Below, piece after piece: positions 16,080 through 25,035 of a stretch of 64,000 bases of DNA. Each line of letters begins with the position of its first letter. The stretch's first letter is position 1. The notes below the pieces were generated by a model, which saw nothing but the letters and a program-made list of their open reading frames with translations, did not search any database and had not been told where the DNA came from. The position numbers and the translations under genes are program-made. Source of the DNA: Streptomyces sp. RB17 (GTDB lineage Bacteria; Actinomycetota; Actinomycetes; Streptomycetales; Streptomycetaceae); contig NZ_WEGL01000004.1 of the NCBI RefSeq assembly GCF_009604455.1, positions 1-64,000 on the forward strand, given 5' to 3'.

Positions 16080-17504
16080 ATGTCCAGGGAGCAACGCGGG
16101 CCGAACGAAAAGCTCGGCGCCGTTCTCGCCCTCGCGGGAATCAGCAACGCAGGACTCGCCCGGCGCGTCAACGATCTTGGTGCGCAGCGCGGGTTGACTC
16201 TTCGCTACGACAAGACCTCGGTGGCGCGCTGGGTGTCGAAGGGGATGGTGCCGCAGGGCGCGGCACCGCACCTCATCGCGGCCGCCATCGCCCAGAAGCT
16301 CGGCCGCCCGGTACCGCTCCACGAGATCGGCCTGGCGGACGCAGATCCCGCGCCCGAAGTGGGCCTCGCCTTCCCCAGAGACGTCGGACAGGCGGTGAAG
16401 TCGGCGACGGAGCTGTACCGTCTCGACCTCGCCGGGCGCCGGGCCGGCTCCGGCGGCATCTGGCAGTCGCTCGCCGGCTCGTTCGCAGTGAGCGCATACG
16501 CAACGCCCGCCTCGCGCTGGCTGATAACCCCCGCCGACAGCTCGGTCGCACGGGAGGCCGGCTCCGCCGACGGCTCAGGCGCACCGATCAAAGTCGGCCA
16601 CAGCGATGTGCAGAAGCTGCGGGAGGCCGCCGAGGACGCCCGGCGGTGGGACTCCAAGTACGGGGGCGGGGACTGGCGTTCGTCGATGGTGCCGGAATGC
16701 CTGCGGGTGGAGGCGGCGCCGCTGCTGCTCGGCGCCTACTCCGACGAAGTGGGCCGCGCGCTCTTCGGGGCGTCCGCCGAACTCACCCGGCTCGCCGGGT
16801 GGATGGCCTTTGACACCGGCCAGCAGGAGGCGGCACAGCGGTACTACATCCAGGCGCTGCGCCTCGCGCGCGCGGCTGCGGACGTCCCGCTGGGGGGCTA
16901 CGTCCTGGCCTCCATGTCGCTGCAGGCGACCTACCGCGGCTTCGGCGACGAGGGGGTCGATCTGGCGCAGGCCGCGCTGGAGCGCAACCGCGGGCTGGCG
17001 ACCGCGCGCACGATGAGTTTCTTCCGGCTGGTGGAGGCGCGGGCACACGCGCGTGCGGGGGATGCGCAGGCGGCGGGTGCGGCACTGAAGGCGGCCGAGG
17101 GATGGCTGGAGCGGTCCCGGGAGGGCGACAACGATCCTTCATGGCTTGGTTTCTATGGATATGACCGTTTCGCTGCGGATGCGGCCGAGTGCTACCGCGA
17201 TCTGAAGGCCCCGCGACAGGTGCGGAGGTTCACGGAACAGGCCTTGTCCAAGCCGACGGAGGAGTTCGTACGGTCGCACGGGCTGCGGCTGGTCGTCTCG
17301 GCCGTCGCCGAGCTGGAGTCCGGGAACCTCGACGCCGCCTGCGAGCAGGGCGTGCGGGCCGTGGAGGTGGCCGGGCGGATCTCGTCGGCGCGCACGACCG
17401 AGTACGTGCGGGATCTGCTGCACCGGCTGGAGCCGTACGGCGACGAGCCGAGGGTGGTGGAGCTGCGGGAGCGGGCCCGCCCGCTGCTGATGGCTCCCGC
17501 CTGA
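16080..17504 (+). CDS. Sporulation-associated protein (SCO4114/NsdA-like)
   Basis: Predicted 474-residue cytoplasmic regulator. The N-terminus (1-75) resembles an XRE-like helix-turn-helix in which GISNAGLARRVNDLG and YDKTSVARWVSKGMVP form the DNA-contact region. The rest is an alpha-helical TPR-like array (about 190-470, with AQRYYIQALRLARAA). In Streptomyces this family includes NsdA, a negative regulator of differentiation and antibiotic production, and SCO4114, annotated as sporulation associated. ATG 16080 is preceded by GAGGGG. The gene is in the same neighbourhood order (atrA to trmB) as I recall for S. coelicolor. The precise role of this paralogue is unknown. Confidence 0.75.
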   Translation: MSREQRGPNEKLGAVLALAGISNAGLARRVNDLGAQRGLTLRYDKTSVARWVSKGMVPQGAAPHLIAAAIAQKLGRPVPLHEIGLADADPAPEVGLAFPRDVGQAVKSATELYRLDLAGRRAGSGGIWQSLAGSFAVSAYATPASRWLITPADSSVAREAGSADGSGAPIKVGHSDVQKLREAAEDARRWDSKYGGGDWRSSMVPECLRVEAAPLLLGAYSDEVGRALFGASAELTRLAGWMAFDTGQQEAAQRYYIQALRLARAAADVPLGGYVLASMSLQATYRGFGDEGVDLAQAALERNRGLATARTMSFFRLVEARAHARAGDAQAAGAALKAAEGWLERSREGDNDPSWLGFYGYDRFAADAAECYRDLKAPRQVRRFTEQALSKPTEEFVRSHGLRLVVSAVAELESGNLDAACEQGVRAVEVAGRISSARTTEYVRDLLHRLEPYGDEPRVVELRERARPLLMAPA

Positions 17505-17586
17505 GCGCCGGCCCGAGAACCGTCACACCCGCGTTTGAAGGCGTTGTCAGTGGCGCAGTGCACTATCGAGGTGGGAGGTGGTGCAG

Positions 17587-18795
17587 GTGCCGGTCGGGGC
17601 GTACGACTGTGATGTGCTCGTGGTCGGTGGGGGGATCGTCGGGCTGTCCACGGCGTATGCGATCACCCGGTCCGCGCCGGGTACGGCGGTCACCGTGCTG
17701 GAGAAGGAGCCGGGTCCGGCCCGGCACCAGACGGGGCGCAACAGCGGGGTCATCCACAGCGGGATCTACTACCGGCCGGGCTCGCTCAAGGCGCGGTACG
17801 CGGTGCGGGGCGCTGCCGAGATGGTCAAATTCTGCGCCGAGTACGGCATCGCGCACGCCGTCACCGGCAAGCTGATCGTCGCCACAGAGCGGGAGGAGCT
17901 GCCCCGGCTGCACGCGCTGGTGCAGAGGGGGCGCGAGAACGGCATTCCGGTGCGGGAGCTGGGAACCGCGCAGATCGGTGAGTACGAACCCGAGGTGCGG
18001 GGACTGGCGGCGATACACGTCGGTACGACGGGGGTGTGCGACTTCGTCGGCGTCGCCCGGCAGCTGGCACAGGCCTCCGGGGCCGAGATCCGGTACGGCG
18101 CCCGGGTCGTACGGGTCGACCGGCGCCCCGAGCGGGGCGTGGCCGTCCTCACCTCGGGCGGGGACGTCGTACGCGCGCGCGTGCTGGTGAACTGCGCCGG
18201 GCTGTACTGCGACGAGATCGCGCGACTGACCGGGGACGAGCCCGAGGTGCGGATCGTGCCGTTCCGCGGGGAGTACTACGAGCTGGCGCGCCCCGAGCTG
18301 GTGCGTGGGCTGGTGTATCCGGTGCCGGACCCGGCCTTCCCCTTCCTCGGGATCCATCTGACCCGGGGCATCGACGGAGGCGTGCACATCGGCCCCAACG
18401 CGGTGCCGGCCCTGGCCCGTGAGGGGTACGGCTGGGGAGTCGTACGACCCCGGGAGCTGGCCGGGACCGTGACATGGCCGGGGTCGTGGGCGATCGCCCG
18501 GCGGCATTGGAGATACGGCGCGGGGGAGCTGCACCGCTCGCTGTCGAAGGGGGCGTTCCTGCAGGCGGTGCGGAGGTTGTTGCCCGGGGTGGAGGCGGAC
18601 GACCTGGTGCCGGCCCCTGCCGGGGTGCGGGCGCAGGCGGTGTTGCGGGACGGGACGCTCGTGGACGACTTCCTGATCAGGGAGGGGGCGCGGGCTGTGC
18701 ATGTGCTGAACGCACCCTCGCCCGCGGCTACCGCTTCGCTGCCGATCGGGCGGGAAGTCGGGCGGCGGGTGTTGTCCATGCTCGGGTCCCTGTAG
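17587..18795 (+). CDS. lhgO: L-2-hydroxyglutarate oxidase
   Basis: Predicted 402-residue FAD-dependent DAO-family oxidase that returns L-2-hydroxyglutarate to 2-oxoglutarate. The FAD-binding motif DVLVVGGGIVGLSTAYAI is at the N-terminus, and HQTGRNSGVIHSGIYYRPGS is diagnostic of LhgO. The C-terminal part has VLNAPSPAATASLPIG. Three in-frame GTGs (17578, 17581, 17587) are possible; GGAGG at 17574-17578 favours 17587. It lies 83 bp after the previous stop and is followed at 56 bp by trmB, so co-transcription is plausible. Confidence 0.85.
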   Translation: MPVGAYDCDVLVVGGGIVGLSTAYAITRSAPGTAVTVLEKEPGPARHQTGRNSGVIHSGIYYRPGSLKARYAVRGAAEMVKFCAEYGIAHAVTGKLIVATEREELPRLHALVQRGRENGIPVRELGTAQIGEYEPEVRGLAAIHVGTTGVCDFVGVARQLAQASGAEIRYGARVVRVDRRPERGVAVLTSGGDVVRARVLVNCAGLYCDEIARLTGDEPEVRIVPFRGEYYELARPELVRGLVYPVPDPAFPFLGIHLTRGIDGGVHIGPNAVPALAREGYGWGVVRPRELAGTVTWPGSWAIARRHWRYGAGELHRSLSKGAFLQAVRRLLPGVEADDLVPAPAGVRAQAVLRDGTLVDDFLIREGARAVHVLNAPSPAATASLPIGREVGRRVLSMLGSL

Positions 18796-18851
18796 TCGTC
18801 TCGGTCGGCCAAGAGGGCACCCTCGTGGGGCACCGTAAAATCGGAAGCACT

Positions 18852-19676
18852 GTGTCTGATTTCCTCAACGCCCCCGAAGCCCCCTCGCCGACCCCCCACA
18901 GCCCCGGCGAGTCCGTCCGGCACACCCGGGCCAAGGGGGAGCCGCGGTTTCCGGACGGGCCCAAGGCCGATCCGGCCGGTTCGCACTTCGAGCGGCGGAT
19001 CCGGAGTTTTCAGCCGCGGCGCAGCCGGGTGACCGCCGGGCAGGCGGACGCGCTGCAGCGGCTGTGGCCCACGTGGGGACTGGACATCGACGGGCAGCGG
19101 GTCATCGACCTCGGCGAGCTGTTCGGGAACGACAGGCCCGTGGTCCTGGAGATCGGCTTCGGGATGGGCGAGGCCACCGCGCAGATGGCCGCCGCCGACC
19201 CGGACACCAACATCCTCGCCGTCGACGTGCATACCCCCGGACAGGGCAATCTGCTGGCTCTCGCCGACCGCAGCGGGCTGTCCAACGTCCGGGTGGGCAA
19301 CGGGGACGCGATCATCCTGCTCCGGGAGATGCTCCGCCCCGACTCGCTCGACGGGCTGCGGGTGTACTTCCCGGACCCCTGGCCCAAGAAGCGGCACCAC
19401 AAGCGGCGGCTCATCCAGCCCGAGTTCCTGACGCTCGCCGCGACCCGGCTGAGGCCCGGTGCGCTCGTGCACTGCGCGACCGACTGGGAGCCGTACGCCG
19501 AGCAGATGCTCGAGGTGCTCACCGCTCATCCCGACTTCGAGAACACGCAGACGGACGGCGGTTTCGCCACGCGCCCCGACTTCCGGCCGCTGACCCGTTT
19601 CGAGGGGCAGGGACTGGACAAGGGACATGTGGTGAACGATCTGCTCTTCCGGCGCGTACCGCATCAGGGCCGGTAA
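18852..19676 (+). CDS. trmB: tRNA (guanine-N7-)-methyltransferase
   Basis: Predicted 274-residue SAM-dependent enzyme that methylates G46 in the tRNA variable loop. Motif I appears as VLEIGFGMGEATAQMA, and the family signature VYFPDPWPKKRHHKRRL is complete. The first 60 residues are a Pro-rich extension typical of actinobacterial TrmB. The GTG start at 18852 has GGAAG a few nt upstream. Confidence 0.92.
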   Translation: MSDFLNAPEAPSPTPHSPGESVRHTRAKGEPRFPDGPKADPAGSHFERRIRSFQPRRSRVTAGQADALQRLWPTWGLDIDGQRVIDLGELFGNDRPVVLEIGFGMGEATAQMAAADPDTNILAVDVHTPGQGNLLALADRSGLSNVRVGNGDAIILLREMLRPDSLDGLRVYFPDPWPKKRHHKRRLIQPEFLTLAATRLRPGALVHCATDWEPYAEQMLEVLTAHPDFENTQTDGGFATRPDFRPLTRFEGQGLDKGHVVNDLLFRRVPHQGR

Positions 19677-19705
19677 AACGCTCCAGCCCCTCGTCCCGTC
19701 ACCGT

Positions 19706-19721
19706 TAGGGTCGATGCCGTG
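19706..19721 (+). promoter_or_regulatory. Leaderless promoter of prsW
   Basis: TAGGGT (19706-19711) ends 7 nt before the GTG start at 19719, and no ribosome-binding site is present. This is the pattern of a leaderless actinobacterial mRNA whose first nucleotide is the start codon. Confidence 0.6.
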
Positions 19722-21083
19722 GCCACCAGTCCTCCGTTTCCGACGTATCCGCCGGGCCCGCACGGCCCCGTGCTGCTCCGCCATCCGCACTGGTGGCAGC
19801 GCAGGTGGGTGCGGTACGGAGCACTGATCACCCTGCTCGCGCTGTCCGGTCTCGTCATCCTCGCGCTGGTGCGCAGACAGACCGGTAACGAGGGGTTCCT
19901 CGTCGGGCTCGGCCTCGCCGTGCTGCCCGTGCCGTGGCTGATAGCCGCCTTCCGGTGGCTGGACCGGGTGGCGCCGGGCCCCTGGCGGAACCTGGTCTTC
20001 GCCTTCGCCTGGGGAGCGTGCGCGGCGGCGCTGATAGCCATCGTCGCCAACAGCTTCGCGACCAAGTGGATAGCCACCGCCACCGCGGATCCGGCCAGTG
20101 CCGACACTCTGGGCGCCACCGTGATAGCGCCCATCGTGGAGGAGTCCGCCAAGGCCGCCGCCGTCCTGCTCGTCTTTCTCTTCCGCAGACGTGACTTCAC
20201 CGGGATCGTCGACGGGGTGGTGATCGCGGGCATCACCGCCACCGGGTTCGCGTTCACCGAGAACATCCTCTACCTGGGTACGGCCTTCGGGACCGACCAG
20301 CTCAGCGGCGGTCGCGGCATCGCCTCCGTCACCGCCGCGACCTTCTTCGTGCGCATCGTGATGTCCCCGTTCGCGCACCCTCTGTTCACCACCCTGACCG
20401 GCCTCGGCTTCGGCATCGCCGCGCTGTCCGCCCCGCGGCAGCGTGGCCGGCGGATGCTGCTGCCGGTCTGCGGTCTGCTGCTCGCGATGAGCATGCACGC
20501 CTTCTGGAACGGCTCCTCCACCTTCGGCGAGTTCGGCTTCTTCGCCGTGTACGGCGGATTCATGATGCCCGTGTTCGGGCTGCTGACCTGGCTCGCCATC
20601 TGGACGCGGCAACGGGAGCTGCGGACCGTGCGGGAGGAGCTGCCGGCGTATGTGCTGGCCGGGTGGCTGGGGCCGGCCGAGCCGCTCGCGCTCGGATCGA
20701 TGCGGGCGCGGCGGACGGCCCGTGACTACGCCCGGCACCACGGTGGCCGGCCGGCGGCGCGGGCGGTGGCGCAGTACGAGGCGTCCGCGACCTCGCTCGC
20801 CTTTCTGCGGCACCGGGGGCGCAGCGGGAAGGCCGGGGCCGACTTCGTCGTACGGGAGCGGGAGCTGCTGGACGAGCTGTGGCAGCGGAGGGAACTGGCC
20901 CGGCCGGCGTTGGAGTACGCGGCGCGAGTGGCTCCGCCGGTTCGGCCGGTGTACGCGGCGCCGGTGCCTGCGGCGTACTGGCCGGGTTACGGCTATCCGG
21001 CGACGCAGATGCCTACGGCGTCCGGGCCGGCGTACGGGTATCCGGCGGTGCCGTATTCCGCGTACAACCCGTATCGGTCGTAG
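19719..21083 (+). CDS. prsW: PrsW-family intramembrane protease
   Basis: Predicted 454-residue multi-spanning membrane protein. The PrsW signature motifs are present: VEESAKAAAVLL, GFAFTENILYLG and the late SMHAFWNG. PrsW of Bacillus cleaves the anti-sigma factor RsiW; actinobacterial members are thought to perform related regulated intramembrane proteolysis. Hydrophobic segments fill about residues 35-310. The C-terminal 130 residues are a cytoplasmic Arg-rich then Tyr/Pro/Ala-rich tail (YGYPA repeats). Its presence about 12 kb from a membrane-tethered sigma factor is suggestive but not evidence of a substrate. Confidence 0.82.
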   Translation: MATSPPFPTYPPGPHGPVLLRHPHWWQRRWVRYGALITLLALSGLVILALVRRQTGNEGFLVGLGLAVLPVPWLIAAFRWLDRVAPGPWRNLVFAFAWGACAAALIAIVANSFATKWIATATADPASADTLGATVIAPIVEESAKAAAVLLVFLFRRRDFTGIVDGVVIAGITATGFAFTENILYLGTAFGTDQLSGGRGIASVTAATFFVRIVMSPFAHPLFTTLTGLGFGIAALSAPRQRGRRMLLPVCGLLLAMSMHAFWNGSSTFGEFGFFAVYGGFMMPVFGLLTWLAIWTRQRELRTVREELPAYVLAGWLGPAEPLALGSMRARRTARDYARHHGGRPAARAVAQYEASATSLAFLRHRGRSGKAGADFVVRERELLDELWQRRELARPALEYAARVAPPVRPVYAAPVPAAYWPGYGYPATQMPTASGPAYGYPAVPYSAYNPYRS

Positions 21084-21191
21084 CCGGCCGGGTTGCGGCG
21101 AGTTCGGCACCGCCGGATTGCGCCGTTGTGGCTGACCGCCGTCGCGGCGGAAAGGAATTCTGCGGCAGTCAGAGCCACGCGGCAGGAAAGG

Positions 21192-22136
21192 CTACGCGGA
21201 CGCCGCCGTCAGCTTCGCCGCCTCCGCCTCCGTCAGGCTCAGGTCCGCCACACCCAGCAGGGCCGGCAGCTGTTCCACCGTGCGGGCCGAGGCGATCGGG
21301 GCCGTGATCGTCGGCTGCGCCGCGAGCCAGGCGAGGGCGACCGTGGCGACGGGGGCGTCGTGCGCGGCGGCGATCTCGTCCAGGGCCGTCAGGACCTTCT
21401 GGCCGCGCTCGGACTCCGCGTATCCCTGGGCCCGGCCCGCGCGGGCACTGTCGACCGTGGTGCCGGGGCGGTACTTGCCGGTCAGGAAGCCCGCGGCGAG
21501 GGAGAAGTACGGGACCGCGGCGAGGCCCTCCTTGGCGGTCAGCTCCTGCAGGGGACCCTCGTAGGTGTCACGGGAGACGAGGTTGTAGTGGGGCTGGAGG
21601 GCGACATAGCGGGCCAGGCCCTCGCGGTCGGAGAAGTCGAGCGAGGCCTTCAGGCGCTCGGGGCTGATGTTGGAGGCGGCGATGTGCCGGACCTTGCCCG
21701 CCTGCACCAGCTCGTCCAGCGCGCCGATGATCTCCTCGACCGGGACCTCGGGCTTGTCGAAGTGGGTGTAGTAGAGATCGATGTAGTCGGTGTCCAGGCG
21801 GCGCAGGGAGGCGTCGGCGGCGGCCTTGATGTTGGCGGCGGACAGGCCCTGGAACTCGGGGTGCTGGCTGACCTTGGTGGCGATGACGACGCGGTCACGG
21901 TTGCCGCGGGCCTTGACCCACTTGCCGATGACCGTCTCGGACTCGCCGCCCTTGTGGCCCTCGATCCACGCCGTGTAGGAGTCGGCGGTGTCGATGAAGT
22001 TGCCGCCGGCGGCCGTGTAGGCGTCCAGGACGGCGAAGGAGGTCTCCTCGTCGGCGGTCCAGCCGAAGACGTTGCCGCCGAGGCAGAGCGGGAAGACCTC
22101 GAGGTCGGAGGAACCGAGTCTGCGCAGAGAAGTCAT
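21192..22136 (-). CDS. Aldo/keto reductase
   Basis: Predicted 314-residue NADPH-dependent (alpha/beta)8-barrel oxidoreductase. The catalytic tetrad is readable: Asp and Tyr in FIDTADSYTAW, Lys in VVIATKVSQH and His in YYTHFDKPEV. SLAAGFLTGKYR and the late PIASARTVEQL fit the NADP-binding region. ATG 22136 gives the standard SLRRLGSSDLEV start. No Shine-Dalgarno sequence is obvious, so the mRNA may have little or no leader. The substrate is unknown. Confidence 0.85.
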   Translation of the reverse strand: MTSLRRLGSSDLEVFPLCLGGNVFGWTADEETSFAVLDAYTAAGGNFIDTADSYTAWIEGHKGGESETVIGKWVKARGNRDRVVIATKVSQHPEFQGLSAANIKAAADASLRRLDTDYIDLYYTHFDKPEVPVEEIIGALDELVQAGKVRHIAASNISPERLKASLDFSDREGLARYVALQPHYNLVSRDTYEGPLQELTAKEGLAAVPYFSLAAGFLTGKYRPGTTVDSARAGRAQGYAESERGQKVLTALDEIAAAHDAPVATVALAWLAAQPTITAPIASARTVEQLPALLGVADLSLTEAEAAKLTAASA

Positions 22137-22151
22137 GCTCAACGACAACGC

Positions 22152-22180
22152 CGGCGGTGGATGATCGCATTCCACCGCCG
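22152..22180. terminator. 10-bp inverted repeat after the M23 peptidase gene
   Basis: CGGCGGTGGA (22152-22161) pairs with TCCACCGCCG (22171-22180) across a 9-nt loop. It lies 27 nt past the leftward stop of the peptidase gene and just before the reductase start, so it is a likely terminator, though an operator is possible. Confidence 0.5.
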
Positions 22181-22206
22181 ACGTCAATGTCGCCCGAACG
22201 GAGGCG

Positions 22207-23235
22207 TCAGGGGTTGAGGCCCTTCTCGCGCAGCCACGGCGCCGGGTCGACGGCGGTGGCCTGGCCGTTCGGGTGGACCTCCAGGTGCAGGTGCGGGCCG
22301 GTGACGTTGCCGGTGGCGCCGACCCGGCCGATGACCTGGCCGGTGGAGACCTTCTGGCCGACGGAGACGTTGATCGAGGACTGGTGGCAGAACCACAGCT
22401 CGGTGCCGTCGTCCAGGGTGATGACGGTGCGGTAGCCGTAGGCGCCGGCCCAGCCGGCCTGGGTGACCGTGCCGCTGTGGACGGCCTTGATGAGGGTGCC
22501 GGTGGGGGCGGCGAAGTCGAGGCCGGTGTGGTAGCCGGAGGACCACATCGCGCCGGGCTGCCCGAAGGTGCCGGTGATCGTGTACGACGCGACCGGCAGC
22601 GTGTATTCCTTGGCCAGCTCGGCCAGCCGCTTGGCCTCGGCGGCCTTCTTGGCGTCGGCCTCCGCCTTCTCCTTGGCGGCGGCGGCCTTGGCGGCGGCCT
22701 CCTTCTCCGCCTTGGCGGCCGCGTCGGCGGTCTGCTGGTCGGCCGCGGCGATCGCGGCGGCGGTGGCCTTGCTGCTCGCCTGGCCCTTCTGCTGCTCGGC
22801 CTGGGCCATGATCCGGTTGCGCAGGGCCTCGCCGGCGTTGCCGCTGTCGGCGCTTTCGGTGGTCGCGCCGACCTTGCTGAGCCCGCCGGCGGTGGCCTGG
22901 TGCGTGGCGGGGGAGCCGCCGCCGAAGATGTGCTCGACGGAGTCCAGGTCCGGCAGGGATATGGAGACCGGCGGCTTGCCGGTGTTGGCGCTGGCCATGC
23001 CGCCCGCGCCGACCGCGGCGATCACGCCGACGCCGAGGACGGTGGAGCTGCGCGCGAAGCCGCCGCGCTGTTTGGCGACGCGGTGCCGGCCACGGTTGGG
23101 AGCGACGGAGTCCTCGGTGGGGTTCCACTCCTCCCAGGGCCCCTCCTCGGCGCGGTAGGCGCCGTAGCCGAAGGTCTCCGGCTGGGCTTGCGCGGGCATG
23201 AACGGGGCTTCTGGGGCGGGCCGGTTGGACGCCAC
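22207..23235 (-). CDS. M23-family peptidoglycan endopeptidase
   Basis: Predicted 342-residue cell-envelope hydrolase. A basic stretch then a hydrophobic segment (about 60-82, STVLGVGVIAAVGAGGMASA) serves as signal or anchor. A long Ala/Lys/Glu-rich coiled coil (about 135-210) precedes the LytM/M23 domain (about 225-335). Zinc ligands are visible in HTGLDFAAP (HxxxD) and PHLHLEVH (HxH). The GTG start has AAAGGAG (23251-23245) 9 nt upstream. The mRNA begins with a ydaO-type c-di-AMP riboswitch, as do other Streptomyces cell-wall hydrolase genes. Confidence 0.88.
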   Translation of the reverse strand: MASNRPAPEAPFMPAQAQPETFGYGAYRAEEGPWEEWNPTEDSVAPNRGRHRVAKQRGGFARSSTVLGVGVIAAVGAGGMASANTGKPPVSISLPDLDSVEHIFGGGSPATHQATAGGLSKVGATTESADSGNAGEALRNRIMAQAEQQKGQASSKATAAAIAAADQQTADAAAKAEKEAAAKAAAAKEKAEADAKKAAEAKRLAELAKEYTLPVASYTITGTFGQPGAMWSSGYHTGLDFAAPTGTLIKAVHSGTVTQAGWAGAYGYRTVITLDDGTELWFCHQSSINVSVGQKVSTGQVIGRVGATGNVTGPHLHLEVHPNGQATAVDPAPWLREKGLNP

Positions 23236-23251
23236 TCGGGCGTACTCCTTT

Positions 23252-23425
23252 CCTTCCTCCGCCTACCGGGTTAGCTGACGGGTTCGGAGCAGGAAGGTCT
23301 CCTACGCGCGTATACGGGACGTGGACTCTGCGAGTTCACGACAGCATCCGCGTGATTCACCCCAAGGTGGTGGTTCCCCGGTTCCCTTGCGGGATTCGGC
23401 GCGTGCGCACGGAGCCGCCTCTTGT
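23252..23425 (-). ncRNA. c-di-AMP (ydaO/yuaA) riboswitch
   Basis: The minus strand carries the conserved ydaO core in order: GCCGAATCCCGCAAGGGAAC, CGGGGAACCA, TTGGGGTGAAT and CCGAACCCGTCAGCTAACC followed by GGTAGGCGGAGGAAGG. This family binds cyclic di-AMP and usually turns expression off when the ligand is abundant. In Streptomyces it precedes rpf and peptidase genes. It sits between the promoter region and the ribosome-binding site of the M23 peptidase. End points are approximate. Confidence 0.88.
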
Positions 23426-23710
23426 GACGGCTGGGACGACCGCGCTGCGTTATCGAACGTTAATAGACCTGGGAGTCACTTTCCAAGCCGTTCGGCTTGA
23501 TCATTAACCTTTTCCGGCCCGGACTTACCAGTCATGAGTACGGCAAACCGGGCGAGTTGGCCGCCGTTCAGTAGTGTCGGTGTTTTTGATGGTGCCTCAG
23601 ATGTTATGCGGAGGGCGGTCGTCCGGTCACTGTGGGTGAAAGTGATCAGGCACCCCGGGGAAGCCGTGTGCATGCAGCCCTGAGCATGGGGTACTCTGGA
23701 GTCACAACGA
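23426..23710. other. Intergenic region upstream of the initiator tRNA
   Basis: This 285-bp stretch must hold the promoter of the leftward riboswitch transcript and that of the rightward tRNA. It is AT-richer than its surroundings (around 23440-23610). A TACTCT at 23693-23698 is a possible tRNA -10 box, without a clear -35. No gene is seen. Confidence 0.4.
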
Positions 23711-23784
23711 CGCGGGGTGGAGCAGCTCGGTAGCTCGCTGGGCTCATAACCCAGAGGTCGCAGGTTCAAATCCTGTCCCCGCTA
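23711..23784 (+). tRNA. Initiator tRNA-fMet (CAU)
   Basis: A 74-nt cloverleaf folds cleanly. The acceptor arms CGCGGGG and CCCCGCT leave a C1-U72 mismatch, and the anticodon stem CTGGG/CCCAG brings three G-C pairs to the CAT anticodon loop. Both are initiator hallmarks. The T-arm loop is TTCAAAT. The CCA end is not encoded. Confidence 0.95.
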
Positions 23785-23791
23785 CTGAAGG

Positions 23792-23834
23792 CTCAGGGCC
23801 TGGAATCCAATGGATTCCAGGCCCTGAGTGTTTT
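23792..23834. terminator. Strong terminator after tRNA-fMet
   Basis: CTCAGGGCCTGGAATCCA (23792-23809) is perfectly complementary to TGGATTCCAGGCCCTGAG (23811-23828), giving an 18-bp stem before TGTTTT. It ends the tRNA transcript and, being symmetric, probably also the convergent ribD-like gene. Confidence 0.85.
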
Positions 23835-23865
23835 GGGAAGCCGAGTGGCGGACGGGCAGGCGGGC

Positions 23866-24999
23866 TCAGCCCAGCAAGTGGGCGTTCGGCGCCTTGGCGG
23901 GTCCCTCCAGCTCGGGCAGGACGGCCACCTCGGCGCCCCCCTTGACCAGAACCCCCGTCCCGTCGGCCCCGGCCACGAACGTGTCCGGCTCCTGCCATGC
24001 GGTGACCACCCTGCGCACCCCTGCCCGAAGGATCAGCTCGGCACAGGGCGCCGGCCGCGATGCGCGCCGGGCGCAGGGCTCCAGGCTGCTGTACACCGTG
24101 GCGCCGGCCAGCCGGGGGTCCGCCGGGTCGACCTTGGCGAGCGCGGCCTCCTCCGCGTGGACCACGGGATCGTCGCCCTCCCGCGAATGCCCCCGGGCCA
24201 GCTCCGTACCGTCGGCGGCGACCACCACCGCCCCGACACTGAACGCCGTCTCCGAGGGCGGACACAGCGCGGCGAGTTCACAGGCGGTGCGCAGCCAGTG
24301 ACGGTCCGCGGCGGTGGCGACCGCACCCGCGCCGGGGGCGGTGGGTTCGTAGCGCATGAGGACCACGTCCTCGATACGGCGGGTCTCGGTCAGCCGCAGC
24401 CGGCCGCCCTGGTAGCCGCCCGGCCCGAACAGGCGCGGCGCGGCCGGGTCGCCCACGAACAGCGGCGCGAGGACCAGCTGGAGTTCATCGGCGAGGCCCA
24501 GTTGCAGCAGCTGGGTGTGGACCGTGCCGCCGCCCTCGACCATCAGCCGCTCGACCCCGCGCACGTCGTGCAGGTGGGACAGCAGGGCGCGCCAGTCGAG
24601 GTCGGGACCCATCGGGACGATGTCGGCGGCGTCACCGACGCGCCGGACCGCCCGCTCGGCGCCCTCGTCGGTCGTGTAGACGAGCCTGTCGCCACCGGTG
24701 TGCCAGAAGTTGGCGTCGGGGTCGAGGTCGCCGGTGGCGGTGACGGTCACCTTCAGCGGGTACTCCGGCCGGCCCGCCCGGACCCGGGCCGCGCGCCGCT
24801 CGGCGGAGTTGACCAGCAGCCGCGGGTTGTCGGCGCGGATCGTGCCGGCGCCGATCAGGATGGCGTCGACGGAGGCCCGTACCGCGTCGACCCGGTCGAA
24901 GTCGGCCGGGCTGGACAGCAGGAGCCGGTCGGGGCCGGTGTCGTCCAGGTAGCCGTCGAGGGAGACGGCGGCGGACAGCAGCACGTACGGGTACGACAT
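23866..24999 (-). CDS. RibD-like bifunctional protein with reductase and deaminase in reversed order
   Basis: Predicted 377-residue fusion. The N-terminal half (1-230) is a RibD_C/dihydrofolate-reductase-like NADPH reductase (YVLLSAAVSLDGYLDD, MVEGGGTVHTQLL). The C-terminal half (about 245-377) is a zinc cytidine-deaminase-type domain with HAE (VVHAEEAAL) and the PC...PC cysteine pair. Classical RibD has deaminase first. ATG 24999 has GGGAG upstream. It is divergent from a marR gene and near a GTP cyclohydrolase II gene, so it probably acts on the pyrimidine made by that enzyme, in riboflavin or a flavin/deazaflavin-like product. Housekeeping rib genes are expected elsewhere. Confidence 0.8.
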   Translation of the reverse strand: MSYPYVLLSAAVSLDGYLDDTGPDRLLLSSPADFDRVDAVRASVDAILIGAGTIRADNPRLLVNSAERRAARVRAGRPEYPLKVTVTATGDLDPDANFWHTGGDRLVYTTDEGAERAVRRVGDAADIVPMGPDLDWRALLSHLHDVRGVERLMVEGGGTVHTQLLQLGLADELQLVLAPLFVGDPAAPRLFGPGGYQGGRLRLTETRRIEDVVLMRYEPTAPGAGAVATAADRHWLRTACELAALCPPSETAFSVGAVVVAADGTELARGHSREGDDPVVHAEEAALAKVDPADPRLAGATVYSSLEPCARRASRPAPCAELILRAGVRRVVTAWQEPDTFVAGADGTGVLVKGGAEVAVLPELEGPAKAPNAHLLG

Positions 25000-25035
25000 C
25001 GGCGCGGTCTCCCTGCGAGGTCTGCGGAGCGAGGC

